Shown one piece after another: positions 27,676-35,243 of a DNA stretch of 43,430 nucleotides. Location of the stretch: assembly GCA_903844385.1 (NCBI GenBank), contig CAIMTJ010000026.1:1-43430 (forward strand), read 5' to 3'. Source of the stretch: an uncultured Burkholderiales bacterium (GTDB taxonomy: Bacteria; Pseudomonadota; Gammaproteobacteria; Burkholderiales; Burkholderiaceae_C). Each line of letters opens with the position of its first letter. Positions within the stretch are counted from its first letter, which is position 1. Made by a program: the position numbers and the translations under genes. The notes beneath the pieces are model-generated. The model was given only the letters and a program-made list of their open reading frames with translations. It was not told the DNA's origin and searched no databases.

Positions 27676-27677
27676 CG

Positions 27678-28214
27678 ATGAACACCAGTCTGCAGTTCAC
27701 CCTCAACGGCGTGAGTGTCACACTCGCCAGCGCCAAAGATGAGGATGGGCATGATCGAACCCTTTTGGATGTGCTGCGCAACGAGCTCGGCCTCAAAGCC
27801 ACACGCTTGGGCTGCGGCCAAGGCCAATGCGGTGCGTGCACGGTGCTTCAAGACTCAAAGGCCATCCTGGCTTGCGAAGTGTGGATGAGCGATTTGACAG
27901 GCGCGAACATCACCACACTCGAAGGCTTGGAACATGACGGCGTGCCCCATGCTTTGCAAGCCGCGTTCATTGACCAGCAAGCCGCGCAGTGTGGGTTTTG
28001 TACCAGCGGGCTCATCATGCGATCGGCTGCCCTGCTGCAGCACCATGAAAAGCCCACACGCGCCCAAATTGAAGACGCCTTGAAGGACAACCTGTGCCGC
28101 TGTGGTGTGCATGAGCGGGTGATCCAAGCGGTGCTGTTGGCCTCAGGCCAAGACAGCAGCATGAGCACCAGCACCTCTCACCAGCCAACCAGCAAGCCAT
28201 TTGAGCTCGGATGA
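27678..28214 (+). CDS. [2Fe-2S] subunit of a molybdenum hydroxylase
   Basis: A 178-residue protein with both [2Fe-2S] sites complete: Cys46, Cys51, Cys54 and Cys66 (RLGCGQGQCGACTVL), and Cys105, Cys108, Cys140 and Cys142 (AQCGFCTSG and NLCRCG). It carries electrons from the molybdenum subunit encoded next. The last about 25 residues are a Ser/Thr-rich extension beyond the usual length. No ribosome site precedes the ATG; the 14-bp repeat array does. Its stop overlaps the next start (ATGA at 28211). The pair lacks an FAD subunit, as in isoquinoline oxidoreductase or nicotinate dehydrogenase types. Confidence 0.9.
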   Translation: MNTSLQFTLNGVSVTLASAKDEDGHDRTLLDVLRNELGLKATRLGCGQGQCGACTVLQDSKAILACEVWMSDLTGANITTLEGLEHDGVPHALQAAFIDQQAAQCGFCTSGLIMRSAALLQHHEKPTRAQIEDALKDNLCRCGVHERVIQAVLLASGQDSSMSTSTSHQPTSKPFELG

Positions 28215-30505
28215 ACATGTCCCCCCATTCCAACGACGCCCTCCAAGCACTGAGTCCTTCAGTCTTGGCCAACCTCCATAAAAAACCCAAGGTGCGCGAT
28301 TGGTTGGACCTCTCGGCCACGGGGGTCATCCAAATCCACACGGGCAAGGTTGAAATTGGCCAAGGTATTTTGCACGCCCTCATGCGCATCGCTGGCGTGG
28401 AGTTGGGGGTGAGTGCGCCCGAGCTCCACGTCTTGGCGGCCAGCACGGCACGCTCGCCAAATGAGGCGGTGACCTCGGGCTCCTTGTCGATCCAAGACTC
28501 AGGCGCCACCGTGCGCCATGTGTGTGCCCATGTGCGTGAAGCCTGCCGCCAAGCCTTCGCCCAAGCCCATGCGGTGGCCACCCACGACGTGCGCACCCAA
28601 GATGGAAAACTTTATGCCGGCGAGCATGTCGCGCCCCTGATCTCCTTCATCACCGAAGCCTTGTTGGACGGCCGGGTCACTTTGCAAGCACTTCCCTCCC
28701 AACCCGAGGAAAAACCCACTCCAATGCGCCTCCAGAGCAGCGCATTCAATCAACGCCAAGACATTGCGCAAAAAGTCATGGGTCAGTTTGAGTACATCCA
28801 AGATTTGGTCAAACCCGACATGCGCTGGGGCCTGGTGCTGCACCCCAGAACCTTGCGAGGGCAATTGAGGTTGGAGCGTTTGAATCGGTTCGAGCAATTG
28901 GCGCATCAAATCGCGGGCGTCGAGCGGGTGGTCCATGACGGTGCCTTGGTCGGTGTTGTGGCCCACCATGAACACGCTTTGTCGCGCTGCGGCGCACTTT
29001 TAGACTTGGAAACGCTCTGGGACGAGTCACCCAGCGCCCTACCCAGTGAGCTAGAAAACAACCAAAACCTCGGCGCTTGGCTCAAAGCCCAAGAGCTCGA
29101 GAGCCAAACCATCAGCCGTGAAGGCGTTGTGCCTTTTGTCGCGCCGGGTTTTGTCGCCGCGGCTTTGGCCACCTCAGCCCCGGATTCCAGCCCAGCGGTG
29201 AGCGTGAGCGCCAGCTTTACCCGGCCCTTTGTGCAGCACGCCTCCATTGGCTTGTCCACCGCTTGGGGCCGTTGGCGAGGTGAGAAGGAAGTCAAAGGCG
29301 ACGATGAGCATCAAGCCTGCCAACTTGAAGTGATCTCCCACTCCCAAGGCATTTACAACTTGCGTCGCGACTTGGCGCTCTCGATGGGTCTGCCGCAAGA
29401 ACAAGTCAGGGTCGATCACCATGCTGGGGCGGGTTGCTATGGACACAATGGCGCCGATGATGTGGCCTTCGATGCGGCGTGGCTCTCAAAGAGCTGCTCA
29501 GGACACTGGGTGCGCGTGCAGTGGCGTCGAGTCGATGAGTTGGGGCTCTCACCCCTGAGTGCTGCCATGGCAGTTGACATCACCGCCAGCGCCAGCATGA
29601 GTGGTCATTTGCAGTCATGGCACACCGAGCTCTGGAGTCAAGGACACGGCACACGCCCAGGGCGCGAGCCCACACCAGCCCTCTTGGGTGCCTGGCAAGT
29701 TGACCAAAGCGCTCACCCCGCCCCTATTTTGGTGGCGGTCAATGCGCCACTCAGTAGCGGAGGGGGTGCTGAGCGCAACGCTGTGCCGCTTTATGACATC
29801 CCCGACTGGGCCGTGCACAACCACCGGGTGCTCAGTACCCCCTACCGGGTCTCGGCCCTCAGGAGCTTGGGAGCGCATGTGAACGTCTTTGCCATGGAGT
29901 CGGTGATGGACCTCTTGGCCGAGCGTTTAAAGATGGATCCACTGAGCATCAGACTCAACAATTTAAGCGATCCGCGTGCACGCGCTGTCCTTGAAGGTGT
30001 CGCTGAGATGTCGAATTGGTCTGGCTTGAGTGCGAGCTCGCACCCTGAGAGTGTGGGCTGGGGGCTGGGGTTTGCGAGGTACAAAAACACCGGTGCCTAC
30101 TGCGCTGTGGTGGCCCAAGTGGCGGTCAGCGAAGCGGTCCAGGTGAAGAGATTGTTCATCTGTGCCGATATCGGGCGCGTGGTGCACGCTGATGGTGCCA
30201 TCAATCAGATTGAAGGCGGCGCTATCCAGGCCATGAGTTTGACACTGTGGGAGCAAGCGCATTTGGGCATTGAGGGCGTGCGCTCGCACGACTGGGAACA
30301 CTATCCGATTGCACGCTTTGGACAGACACCCCCGATTCAAGTGCGCCTGATCGACCCCTTCGAGAGCGAGAGCGCAGGAGCTGGGGAATGCTCGATCGGA
30401 CCCACTGCGGGCGCATTGGCCAACGCGGTGAGCCAGGCGATCTCGGCACGGATTTACAACATGCCTCTCAATGCTGAGAATTTGCTCCAAAGCTTAGAAG
30501 CCTAG
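28211..30505 (+). CDS. Molybdopterin-binding subunit (isoquinoline 1-oxidoreductase/nicotinate dehydrogenase-like)
   Basis: A 764-residue protein. The segment WLDLSATGVIQIHTGKVEIGQGILHALMRIAGVELG near residue 35 is typical of the IorB/NicB branch, distinct from the CoxL-like subunit at 113. The C-terminus GAGECSIGPTAGALANAV holds the catalytic glutamate of the GEPS-type motif, with Cys where Pro is usual. NicB-type enzymes often carry C-terminal haem domains; none is seen here and the protein ends soon after the last molybdenum motif. Electrons therefore need a separate acceptor. It likely hydroxylates an N-heteroaromatic compound or aldehyde; the substrate is unknown. It is coupled to the [2Fe-2S] gene by an ATGA overlap. 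Confidence 0.85.
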   Translation: MNMSPHSNDALQALSPSVLANLHKKPKVRDWLDLSATGVIQIHTGKVEIGQGILHALMRIAGVELGVSAPELHVLAASTARSPNEAVTSGSLSIQDSGATVRHVCAHVREACRQAFAQAHAVATHDVRTQDGKLYAGEHVAPLISFITEALLDGRVTLQALPSQPEEKPTPMRLQSSAFNQRQDIAQKVMGQFEYIQDLVKPDMRWGLVLHPRTLRGQLRLERLNRFEQLAHQIAGVERVVHDGALVGVVAHHEHALSRCGALLDLETLWDESPSALPSELENNQNLGAWLKAQELESQTISREGVVPFVAPGFVAAALATSAPDSSPAVSVSASFTRPFVQHASIGLSTAWGRWRGEKEVKGDDEHQACQLEVISHSQGIYNLRRDLALSMGLPQEQVRVDHHAGAGCYGHNGADDVAFDAAWLSKSCSGHWVRVQWRRVDELGLSPLSAAMAVDITASASMSGHLQSWHTELWSQGHGTRPGREPTPALLGAWQVDQSAHPAPILVAVNAPLSSGGGAERNAVPLYDIPDWAVHNHRVLSTPYRVSALRSLGAHVNVFAMESVMDLLAERLKMDPLSIRLNNLSDPRARAVLEGVAEMSNWSGLSASSHPESVGWGLGFARYKNTGAYCAVVAQVAVSEAVQVKRLFICADIGRVVHADGAINQIEGGAIQAMSLTLWEQAHLGIEGVRSHDWEHYPIARFGQTPPIQVRLIDPFESESAGAGECSIGPTAGALANAVSQAISARIYNMPLNAENLLQSLEA

Positions 30506-30554
30506 ACCGCCCGTCGACCGCAAAGCAGACCCCGCAGCATCTCAAGGCTTGGGC

Positions 30555-30980
30555 TTACTTCTTGGCCTTCAAGGGCAATACTCCTCCCAGGAGATAGGCC
30601 TCGCCCGAGAGGATTTTGTAAGTGCGGATGTTCTCCATCTCTTGGAGCAAATCCGCTGCACTGGTGTGGTGGCGAGTCAGCGCAATGACCAAGTGCTCCA
30701 CTTTTTTGCTCAAGACCTCCAACTCACGGCTCAAGTCGGCGTGCTTTTTTTGCCAACTGTGCAAATGAACCTCATAGTCAGCAAGGCGGCCTTGCTCTTG
30801 CTCCTCATACTTCTCCCGCTCCTCCTTCTTGGCGTTGGGATTGAGGGCCAGCAGTTTCGAGTTATCCGACAACTGAGGTCTGAATTCATCAATATCAATG
30901 ATTTGATCCTTGATTTTAAGAATCAATTCATAACTCGAGTACAAGGTGTCAACGATGTCTTTGTCGCTCTCTTTGGTCAT
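30555..30980 (-). CDS. Small charged coiled-coil protein, unknown function
   Basis: A 141-residue, cytoplasmic protein rich in Glu, Lys and Leu. Two helical coiled-coil stretches are likely, about residues 50-75 (NAKKEEREKYEEQEQGRLAD) and 80-120 (SWQKKHADLSRELEVLSKKVEHLV). A GAAGGC ribosome site sits before the ATG. It starts 44 bp after the LigW-like gene on the same strand and is probably co-transcribed. No family was recognised. An opposite-strand reading frame covering the same bases is rejected as a shadow. Confidence 0.65.
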   Translation of the reverse strand: MTKESDKDIVDTLYSSYELILKIKDQIIDIDEFRPQLSDNSKLLALNPNAKKEEREKYEEQEQGRLADYEVHLHSWQKKHADLSRELEVLSKKVEHLVIALTRHHTSAADLLQEMENIRTYKILSGEAYLLGGVLPLKAKK

Positions 30981-31024
30981 GTCTCAAGCCTTCAATGGTG
31001 GTGAGTGGGTCTTGTCAGTCAGGA

Positions 31025-32095
31025 TCAGGCCTTCGCGTGAGGGATCTTGAAAACACGCTCGGCATTGGTTTGGAAGAAGGCCATTTTGTCCGCGGCATCC
31101 ATTTTCATGGCATCCAAGGTATGCACTTCTTCAACCGCAAACTGGTAGGGGTAATCCATGGCGTACATGACGCGGTCCACACCAATGAAGTCCTGGGTGA
31201 ACTTGATGGCCTGCTCCCATGCCACGCCCGAGTTGGTGATGATGAAGTTGGACTTCATGTACTCGCTGGGTTTTTTGCCAATGGGCTTCATGGAGTCATA
31301 GCGCTTGGACTTGACGGTGGCAGCGTGCATGTAGTCCAAACGATAGGCCCAAAACGGCAGGGCCTCACCCATGTGACCGATGATGATTTGAAGCTTTGGA
31401 AAGCGATCCAAGGCACCGGAGGTCATGATCCTCAATGCGTGAAGACCCGTCTCAACGCCAAAGCCATAAATGGCGCCATCAAGTCCGGCTTCCAAAAACG
31501 GCATGATCATGCTCTTGGGCAAGGCATTGGGGTGCAAATAAATGGGGGTGTCGTGCGCTTCGGCAGCTTCAAAGATCTCCCAAAACTTGGGGTCTGACAA
31601 ATACTCACCATGGGTGTGGGAATTGATCACCACCGAGTTCATGCCGAGTTTGTTCACGCCGCGCTCAATTTCCTTGGCCGCAGCGCTGGGGTCCTGAGGT
31701 GCCACAGCGATCATTCCGACAAAACGCGTGGGGTGACGGCGAACGGCTTCGGCCAAAATATCGTTGGCCGTGGGGGTAAAGGCCACCGCGGTCTCCTTGT
31801 CCATGATTTGCACACCGGGTGAGGTGAGTGCAATGACTTGGACGTCAACACCGGTGTCGTCCATGTGCTGAATCCTCACTTGGTCCAAATCCAAGAGGCC
31901 GCGCATGATGTGCTGGGCGCGTTCGCTGGGGCTACTCATGTAAAACCCCATCAGATTTTTAAAACCAATATCCACATCCCCCTTGGCCAAAATCTTGTTG
32001 TAGATGTCGAGCATCTCTTGGGGCGCAAACGCCTCCTCGGTAGCGATACGGCGATAGGGAACTTGGGCTGGACGGTTGGCGGCTGGGGTGCTCAT
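31025..32095 (-). CDS. LigW-like amidohydrolase/aromatic acid decarboxylase
   Basis: A 356-residue member of the metal-dependent decarboxylase branch of the amidohydrolase superfamily. Start at 32095 is set by AAAGGAAG 8 nt upstream. The pattern matches 5-carboxyvanillate decarboxylase (LigW)-type proteins throughout: RIATEEAFAP (metal-site glutamate 20 or 21), GFYMSSPSERAQ, ALTSPGVQ, INSHTHGEYLSD, EAGLDGAIYGFGVETG, GHMGEALPFWAYRLDYMH and MYAMDYPYQ. Family members remove a carboxylate from hydroxylated aromatic acids such as 5-carboxyvanillate, gamma-resorcylate or dihydroxybenzoate. No signal peptide, unlike the exported relative at 14102. Which acid it uses cannot be said. Confidence 0.85.
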   Translation of the reverse strand: MSTPAANRPAQVPYRRIATEEAFAPQEMLDIYNKILAKGDVDIGFKNLMGFYMSSPSERAQHIMRGLLDLDQVRIQHMDDTGVDVQVIALTSPGVQIMDKETAVAFTPTANDILAEAVRRHPTRFVGMIAVAPQDPSAAAKEIERGVNKLGMNSVVINSHTHGEYLSDPKFWEIFEAAEAHDTPIYLHPNALPKSMIMPFLEAGLDGAIYGFGVETGLHALRIMTSGALDRFPKLQIIIGHMGEALPFWAYRLDYMHAATVKSKRYDSMKPIGKKPSEYMKSNFIITNSGVAWEQAIKFTQDFIGVDRVMYAMDYPYQFAVEEVHTLDAMKMDAADKMAFFQTNAERVFKIPHAKA

Positions 32096-32177
32096 GGGTG
32101 CTTCCTTTGGATCGAGACTTGAAAATAGTTGGCCCAATTCTATGACAAAGCGCTCGCCTGCTTTTAAACTCCTCACC

Positions 32178-33179
32178 ATGCCACAAACCTCCTCCTTCAC
32201 GGCTCAAGCACCCCAGCGGCCCTCCCTCCATGAGGAGGTGCTGATTGGCGTGGATGTGGGCGGCACCAAAATCGAGGTCTGCGCCTTGCGCCACCCGTCC
32301 ACAAGCGACCCGTCTTGCCTGGGGCAAGTTCTTTACCGCGAGCGCCTGCCCACCCCCAAGGGCGACTACCAAGCCACCATCGAGCTCATCCACACCTTGG
32401 TCGAGCATTGCTCTCAAACCCTAAAAATTCAGTGGCCCCAATGCGTGGGACTGGGTATTCCGGGCACTTTGGACGCCCAGACCCAGACCATTCGAGGCTC
32501 GAACTCCTTGGTGCTCAATGGCCAGGCCATGGCCCAGGATCTGAGAAACAGCCTGGCTTGTGACGTGGTCCTTCAAAACGACGCGAACTGTTTTGCCTTG
32601 AGCGAGGCCATGGACGGTGCTGGACAAGGCCACGCCATGGTCTTTGGGGTCATCATCGGCACGGGCTGCGGGGGTGGGATTGTGCACCATCAGCAAATCT
32701 GGGGGGGAGCGAACCGCCTGGGTGGAGAGTGGGGTCACACGCCACTGCCCTGGGCCAATGAGCTTGAACGGCAGCGAGCACCGTGCTGGTGCAAAAAGTC
32801 CTTGTGCATGGAACGCTTTGTGAGTGGCACTGGATTTGAAGAAGACCATCTTGTGGCAAGCGGACTGCCCCTCAAAGCCCAAGAGATCGTGGGGTTAGCA
32901 ATCATGGGCAACCCTCAAGCGAAAGCGAGCTTGGAGCGCTACATCGACCGACTCGCTCGGGGCTTATCCATGGTGGTCAATATCTTGGATCCAGACTGCA
33001 TCGTCTTGGGAGGCGGGATGAGTTTGGTCGAGGAGCTATACTCGCCCTTGCAAGCGAAGTTATCGAGCTACTGCTTTCATGAGGGCAGTCGCACCCCCAT
33101 CTTGAAAGCTGTGCATGGAGACTCCTCGGGCGTCAGGGGAGCCGCTTGGCTCAGTCAAACGCCAGCCAAGCAGCCATGA
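32178..33179 (+). CDS. ROK-family sugar kinase
   Basis: A 333-residue ROK protein, probably a glucose/fructose/N-acetylhexosamine-type kinase. The ATP motif GVDVGGTKIEV is at residue about 22; then GLGIPGTLD, the catalytic NDANCFALSEA, GTGCGGGIV and GGEWGHTPLP follow. A zinc-binding CWCKKSLCMERF segment is present, the ROK consensus CxCGxxGCxE with the glycines replaced by Lys and Leu. The start is uncertain: ATG 32142 is also in frame, and both are close to the divergent LigW-like start at 32095. The substrate cannot be assigned. No sugar transporter is nearby, so its context is odd for this catabolic region. Confidence 0.85.
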   Translation: MPQTSSFTAQAPQRPSLHEEVLIGVDVGGTKIEVCALRHPSTSDPSCLGQVLYRERLPTPKGDYQATIELIHTLVEHCSQTLKIQWPQCVGLGIPGTLDAQTQTIRGSNSLVLNGQAMAQDLRNSLACDVVLQNDANCFALSEAMDGAGQGHAMVFGVIIGTGCGGGIVHHQQIWGGANRLGGEWGHTPLPWANELERQRAPCWCKKSLCMERFVSGTGFEEDHLVASGLPLKAQEIVGLAIMGNPQAKASLERYIDRLARGLSMVVNILDPDCIVLGGGMSLVEELYSPLQAKLSSYCFHEGSRTPILKAVHGDSSGVRGAAWLSQTPAKQP

Positions 33180-33185
33180 CGACCA

Positions 33186-33395
33186 TCAAGCCAAAGCTTG
33201 AAGAGGCGTCACCACGGGTGTGTCCTCTTGATTGGGGCTTTTGGAAAACCATGCGCTTGTCACCCTCGACTCAGGGGCTTGAGTTTGAGTCGTGGCGAGC
33301 TTCGTAACGGGTCGCTGGAGTAAGGCGAACCAATTCGATGGGCAGCGTGCTTGCAAAAGAGAGCAATTGTAAATATCAAAATCCGATGTATTCAT
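33186..33395 (-). CDS. Small uncharacterised protein (69 residues) under sigma-54/NtrC-type control
   Basis: ATG at 33395 has a perfect ribosome site, AAGGAG (33408-33403), 7 nt upstream. The protein starts MNTSDFDIYNCSLLQARC and has two early cysteines (11 and 18), no signal peptide and no membrane segment. A longer reading from 33476 exists but would run over the promoter. The gene lies convergent to the ROK kinase. About 31 nt of leader separate the predicted transcript start (near 33426) from the ATG. I do not recognise the family. The combination of a good ribosome site and a good upstream promoter is the reason for believing it. Confidence 0.55.
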   Translation of the reverse strand: MNTSDFDIYNCSLLQARCPSNWFALLQRPVTKLATTQTQAPESRVTSAWFSKSPNQEDTPVVTPLQALA

Positions 33396-33436
33396 GATAT
33401 GACTCCTTGATCGACCCCTGCGGACATTCGCTTTCT

Positions 33437-33452
33437 TGCAACATCTGTGCCC
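33437..33452 (-). promoter_or_regulatory. Sigma-54 (RpoN) promoter candidate
   Basis: Reading leftward: GGGCAC (33452-33447), five bases, then TTGCA (33441-33437). The consensus is TGGCAC-N5-TTGCW; only the first base differs, and the key GG at -25/-24 and GC at -13/-12 are exactly 12 bp apart. The start site would be near 33426, upstream of the small gene at 33395. Confidence 0.65.
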
Positions 33453-33458
33453 AAAAAA

Positions 33459-33475
33459 TACACCGCATTGGTGCA
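33459..33475 (-). promoter_or_regulatory. NtrC-type binding site
   Basis: A 17-bp dyad, TACACC (33459-33464), five bases, GGTGCA (33470-33475). The enteric NtrC consensus is TGCACC-N5-GGTGCA; one base differs. It lies 7 bp upstream of the sigma-54 -24 element, closer than typical enhancers. A further half site GGTGCA is at 33478-33483. Confidence 0.6.
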
Positions 33476-33509
33476 AGGGTGCATTGATTCGGGCAACGGA
33501 TGGACGCTC

Positions 33510-33541
33510 TTGATTGAATCGAGATCATCGGTTTCAATCAA
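33510..33541. repeat. Inverted repeat, 9-bp arms
   Basis: TTGATTGAA (33510-33518) and TTCAATCAA (33533-33541) are exact complements 14 bases apart, in the 569-bp gap 33396-33964. It lies 58-104 bp upstream of the sigma-54 element of the small gene, a typical position for an activator site. No known regulator is assigned. Confidence 0.55.
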
Positions 33542-33561
33542 CGTCACTGAGGTATTGTTAT

Positions 33562-33575
33562 TGTCAATATTGACA
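33562..33575. repeat. Perfect 14-bp palindrome containing TTGACA on both strands
   Basis: TGTCAATATTGACA is fully self-complementary. It contains a consensus -35 hexamer in both directions, so a divergently acting site is possible, though no good -10 is seen at 17 bp on either side. It may be an operator. It lies in the same gene-free stretch as the octamer satellite. Confidence 0.5.
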
Positions 33576-33710
33576 CTGATGTGAAAAAAGGGCTTATTTA
33601 CACAAAATTATTGACAGACTCGCCTTCTTTAAACCCAAAATTTTTGACCAGCGCACGCCTTGAATGTTTGAGCCCTCCTAGCTCCCTCTTTCATGACTCA
33701 CTTACTTCAT

Positions 33711-33830
33711 TACTTCCCTACTTCCCTACTTCCCTACTTCCCTACTTCCCTACTTCCCTACTTCCCTACTTCCCTACTTCCCTACTTCTTTACTTCTTTA
33801 CTTCTTTACTTCTTTACTTCTTTACTTCTT
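33711..33830. repeat. 8-bp satellite (VNTR) of two octamer variants
   Basis: Nine perfect copies of TACTTCCC (33711-33782) are followed by six perfect copies of TACTTCTT (33783-33830), with decayed copies on both sides (for example 33703-33710 and 33831-33838). The plus strand is pyrimidine-rich, so the tract is polypurine-polypyrimidine. The unit is not a multiple of three. The reading frame across it (about 33581-33844) is low-complexity and probably not a real gene. The tract ends about 125 bp before the DUF1232 start. Confidence 0.95.
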
Positions 33831-33964
33831 TACTTCATGACTGACTGACTTCATTACTTTCCTACTTTCCGACTTTTTTACTGACTGACTCCATCACCGA
33901 CTTACTTTCCGACTTCGTGACTTTCGCTTGCACTCAAGGCCCCCCTAACGGATAAGATGAGCAC

Positions 33965-34363
33965 ATGTCTATTTTTTCCACACTGCGGGACTGGGCCAGA
34001 GGCATCAAACGCAATACCATGGTGCTCTGGTTTGCTGCTCGTCACCCTGACACGCCCATCTTGGCCAAGTTGATAGCAGCCATAGCAGTGGCTTATGCGC
34101 TCAGTCCCATCGATTTGATTCCCGACTTCATCCCAGTACTGGGTTATCTGGACGATCTGATTTTGTTGCCCGTCTTGATTTGGCTGGCCCTTGAACTGTG
34201 CCCCAAACATGTGATCCAAACGAGCCAACAAAAAGCCGATGATTGGTCGAGCGAGCAGCAAAAGCGCCCCGTCTGCTTCGCAGGCTTAGTCGGCATTGTG
34301 GTGATTTGGCTGATTCTTGCCACGACCTTGGGTCTCTGGGTCTACCAGCGTGTGGGTGATTAA
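33965..34363 (+). CDS. DUF1232 (YkvA-like) small membrane protein
   Basis: A 132-residue protein. The central segment LIAAIAVAYALSPIDLIPDFIPVLGYLDDLILLPVLIWLAL carries the conserved SPIDLIPDFIPxxGxxDD signature of the DUF1232/YkvA family. A second hydrophobic segment near the C-terminus (GIVVIWLILATTLGLWVYQ) predicts membrane insertion. The function of the family is not established. The gene is preceded by the gene-free satellite-bearing stretch and has no strong ribosome site. Confidence 0.85.
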   Translation: MSIFSTLRDWARGIKRNTMVLWFAARHPDTPILAKLIAAIAVAYALSPIDLIPDFIPVLGYLDDLILLPVLIWLALELCPKHVIQTSQQKADDWSSEQQKRPVCFAGLVGIVVIWLILATTLGLWVYQRVGD

Positions 34364-34554
34364 AGTAGGCCAAACAACAAGCTCAAAGCGTGACATCAAG
34401 GTGTATGAACACGACTGGCACTGCATCGGCTGAGTTTGAACTCACCCATCAATGAGCTTTATAAAAAGTGAGATGAAGCAACAACAGTCCCCAACATTCA
34501 TCATCGCTTTGATACGAACTTATGGTAGTCTGAGTCTCTTTCCAAGGAGAGCTG

Positions 34555-34821
34555 ATGAGAAAAATTTTGGTCACTCACAAAGTCAAAGACATTCAATGGT
34601 GGCTCGCCAACAACTCGATTGAAGAAACCTGGGGCAAGATGGGTTTCAAGTATGAAATTTTTACGCAAAAAAATAACAACACCGTTGCTATTTTTGCAGA
34701 GGCGCCTTCAGCAGAAATTGTAGAGTTCATTCTCACCAACACAACATTGGCGACCACTTCCATGAAGGCGGATGGCGTGTTGATCGAAACGCTTGAAATA
34801 TTTGAACATCACAAGGCTTGA
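34555..34821 (+). CDS. Small uncharacterised protein (88 residues)
   Basis: AAGGAGA lies 5 nt before the ATG, a strong ribosome site. The protein is soluble and starts RKILVTHKVKDIQWWLANNS, with alternating strand/helix character that would suit a small ferredoxin-like (dimeric alpha/beta barrel) fold; this is a guess. It stands alone, with about 190 bp of gene-free sequence before it and 160 bp after. Codon use is more AT-rich than in the catabolic genes, suggesting an accessory origin. Confidence 0.7.
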   Translation: MRKILVTHKVKDIQWWLANNSIEETWGKMGFKYEIFTQKNNNTVAIFAEAPSAEIVEFILTNTTLATTSMKADGVLIETLEIFEHHKA

Positions 34822-34982
34822 TCAATCATCAATTGGGTGACTGCGATCGGCAGTTGACCCAGAGCGACGCCGCTATGAATGACAGTGCGGGTTAAATTCA
34901 GTCACGAAAAATAAAATACCAATACTCTAAAAGTGAGCGATCAATTTTAAAGTAAAAAAAGCACATTAAAAAGCACAGAATA

Positions 34983-35243
34983 ATGCACATAATTAGGAGC
35001 TTGTCTACGTCTGTAACCCAAACTATTTTCGCTAGAAATACAGTCAGCATGACTGATTTGAGGCGTAACCCTGCTGAGGTGATTGAAGTGGCGAATCAGT
35101 CGCCAGTAGCCGTTTTGAATCATAACAAACCTGCTGCTTACATCATATCTGCGACAACTTATGAAGAAATGCTCGAACAAATTGAAGATGCAGAACTTAC
35201 CAAAATAGTTAAAACTAGAGCAGGAGGCAAAACAGTTAAGTAG
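34983..35243 (+). CDS. Phd/YefM/StbD-family antitoxin
   Basis: An 86-residue protein. TVSMTDLRRNPAEVIEVANQSPVAVLNHNKPAAYIIS is the N-terminal DNA-binding part of the Phd/StbD antitoxin family, and LEQIEDAELTKIVKTRAGGKTVK is the toxin-binding tail. Antitoxins of this type bind DNA and neutralise a RelE/ParE-like toxin. The partner toxin should follow immediately; only its C-terminal remnant does. The gene is AT-richer than its surroundings, suggesting horizontal acquisition. No strong ribosome site is visible. Confidence 0.85.
   Translation: MHIIRSLSTSVTQTIFARNTVSMTDLRRNPAEVIEVANQSPVAVLNHNKPAAYIISATTYEEMLEQIEDAELTKIVKTRAGGKTVK

Noticed and set aside
30549-31004. A 151-codon plus-strand frame opposite the small coiled-coil gene
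   Set aside because: The minus-strand frame has better composition, a ribosome site and operon spacing; the plus frame is antisense with no motif.
33186-33475. Full 96-codon frame as a gene start at 33476
   Set aside because: It would start inside the NtrC site and run through the sigma-54 promoter; ATG 33395 has the ribosome site.
33581-33844. An 87-codon frame starting GTG through the octamer satellite
   Set aside because: Over half of the product is the translated satellite (repeated LLPYFPTS); start is GTG, the -10 element is poor, and copy-number changes would alter the frame.
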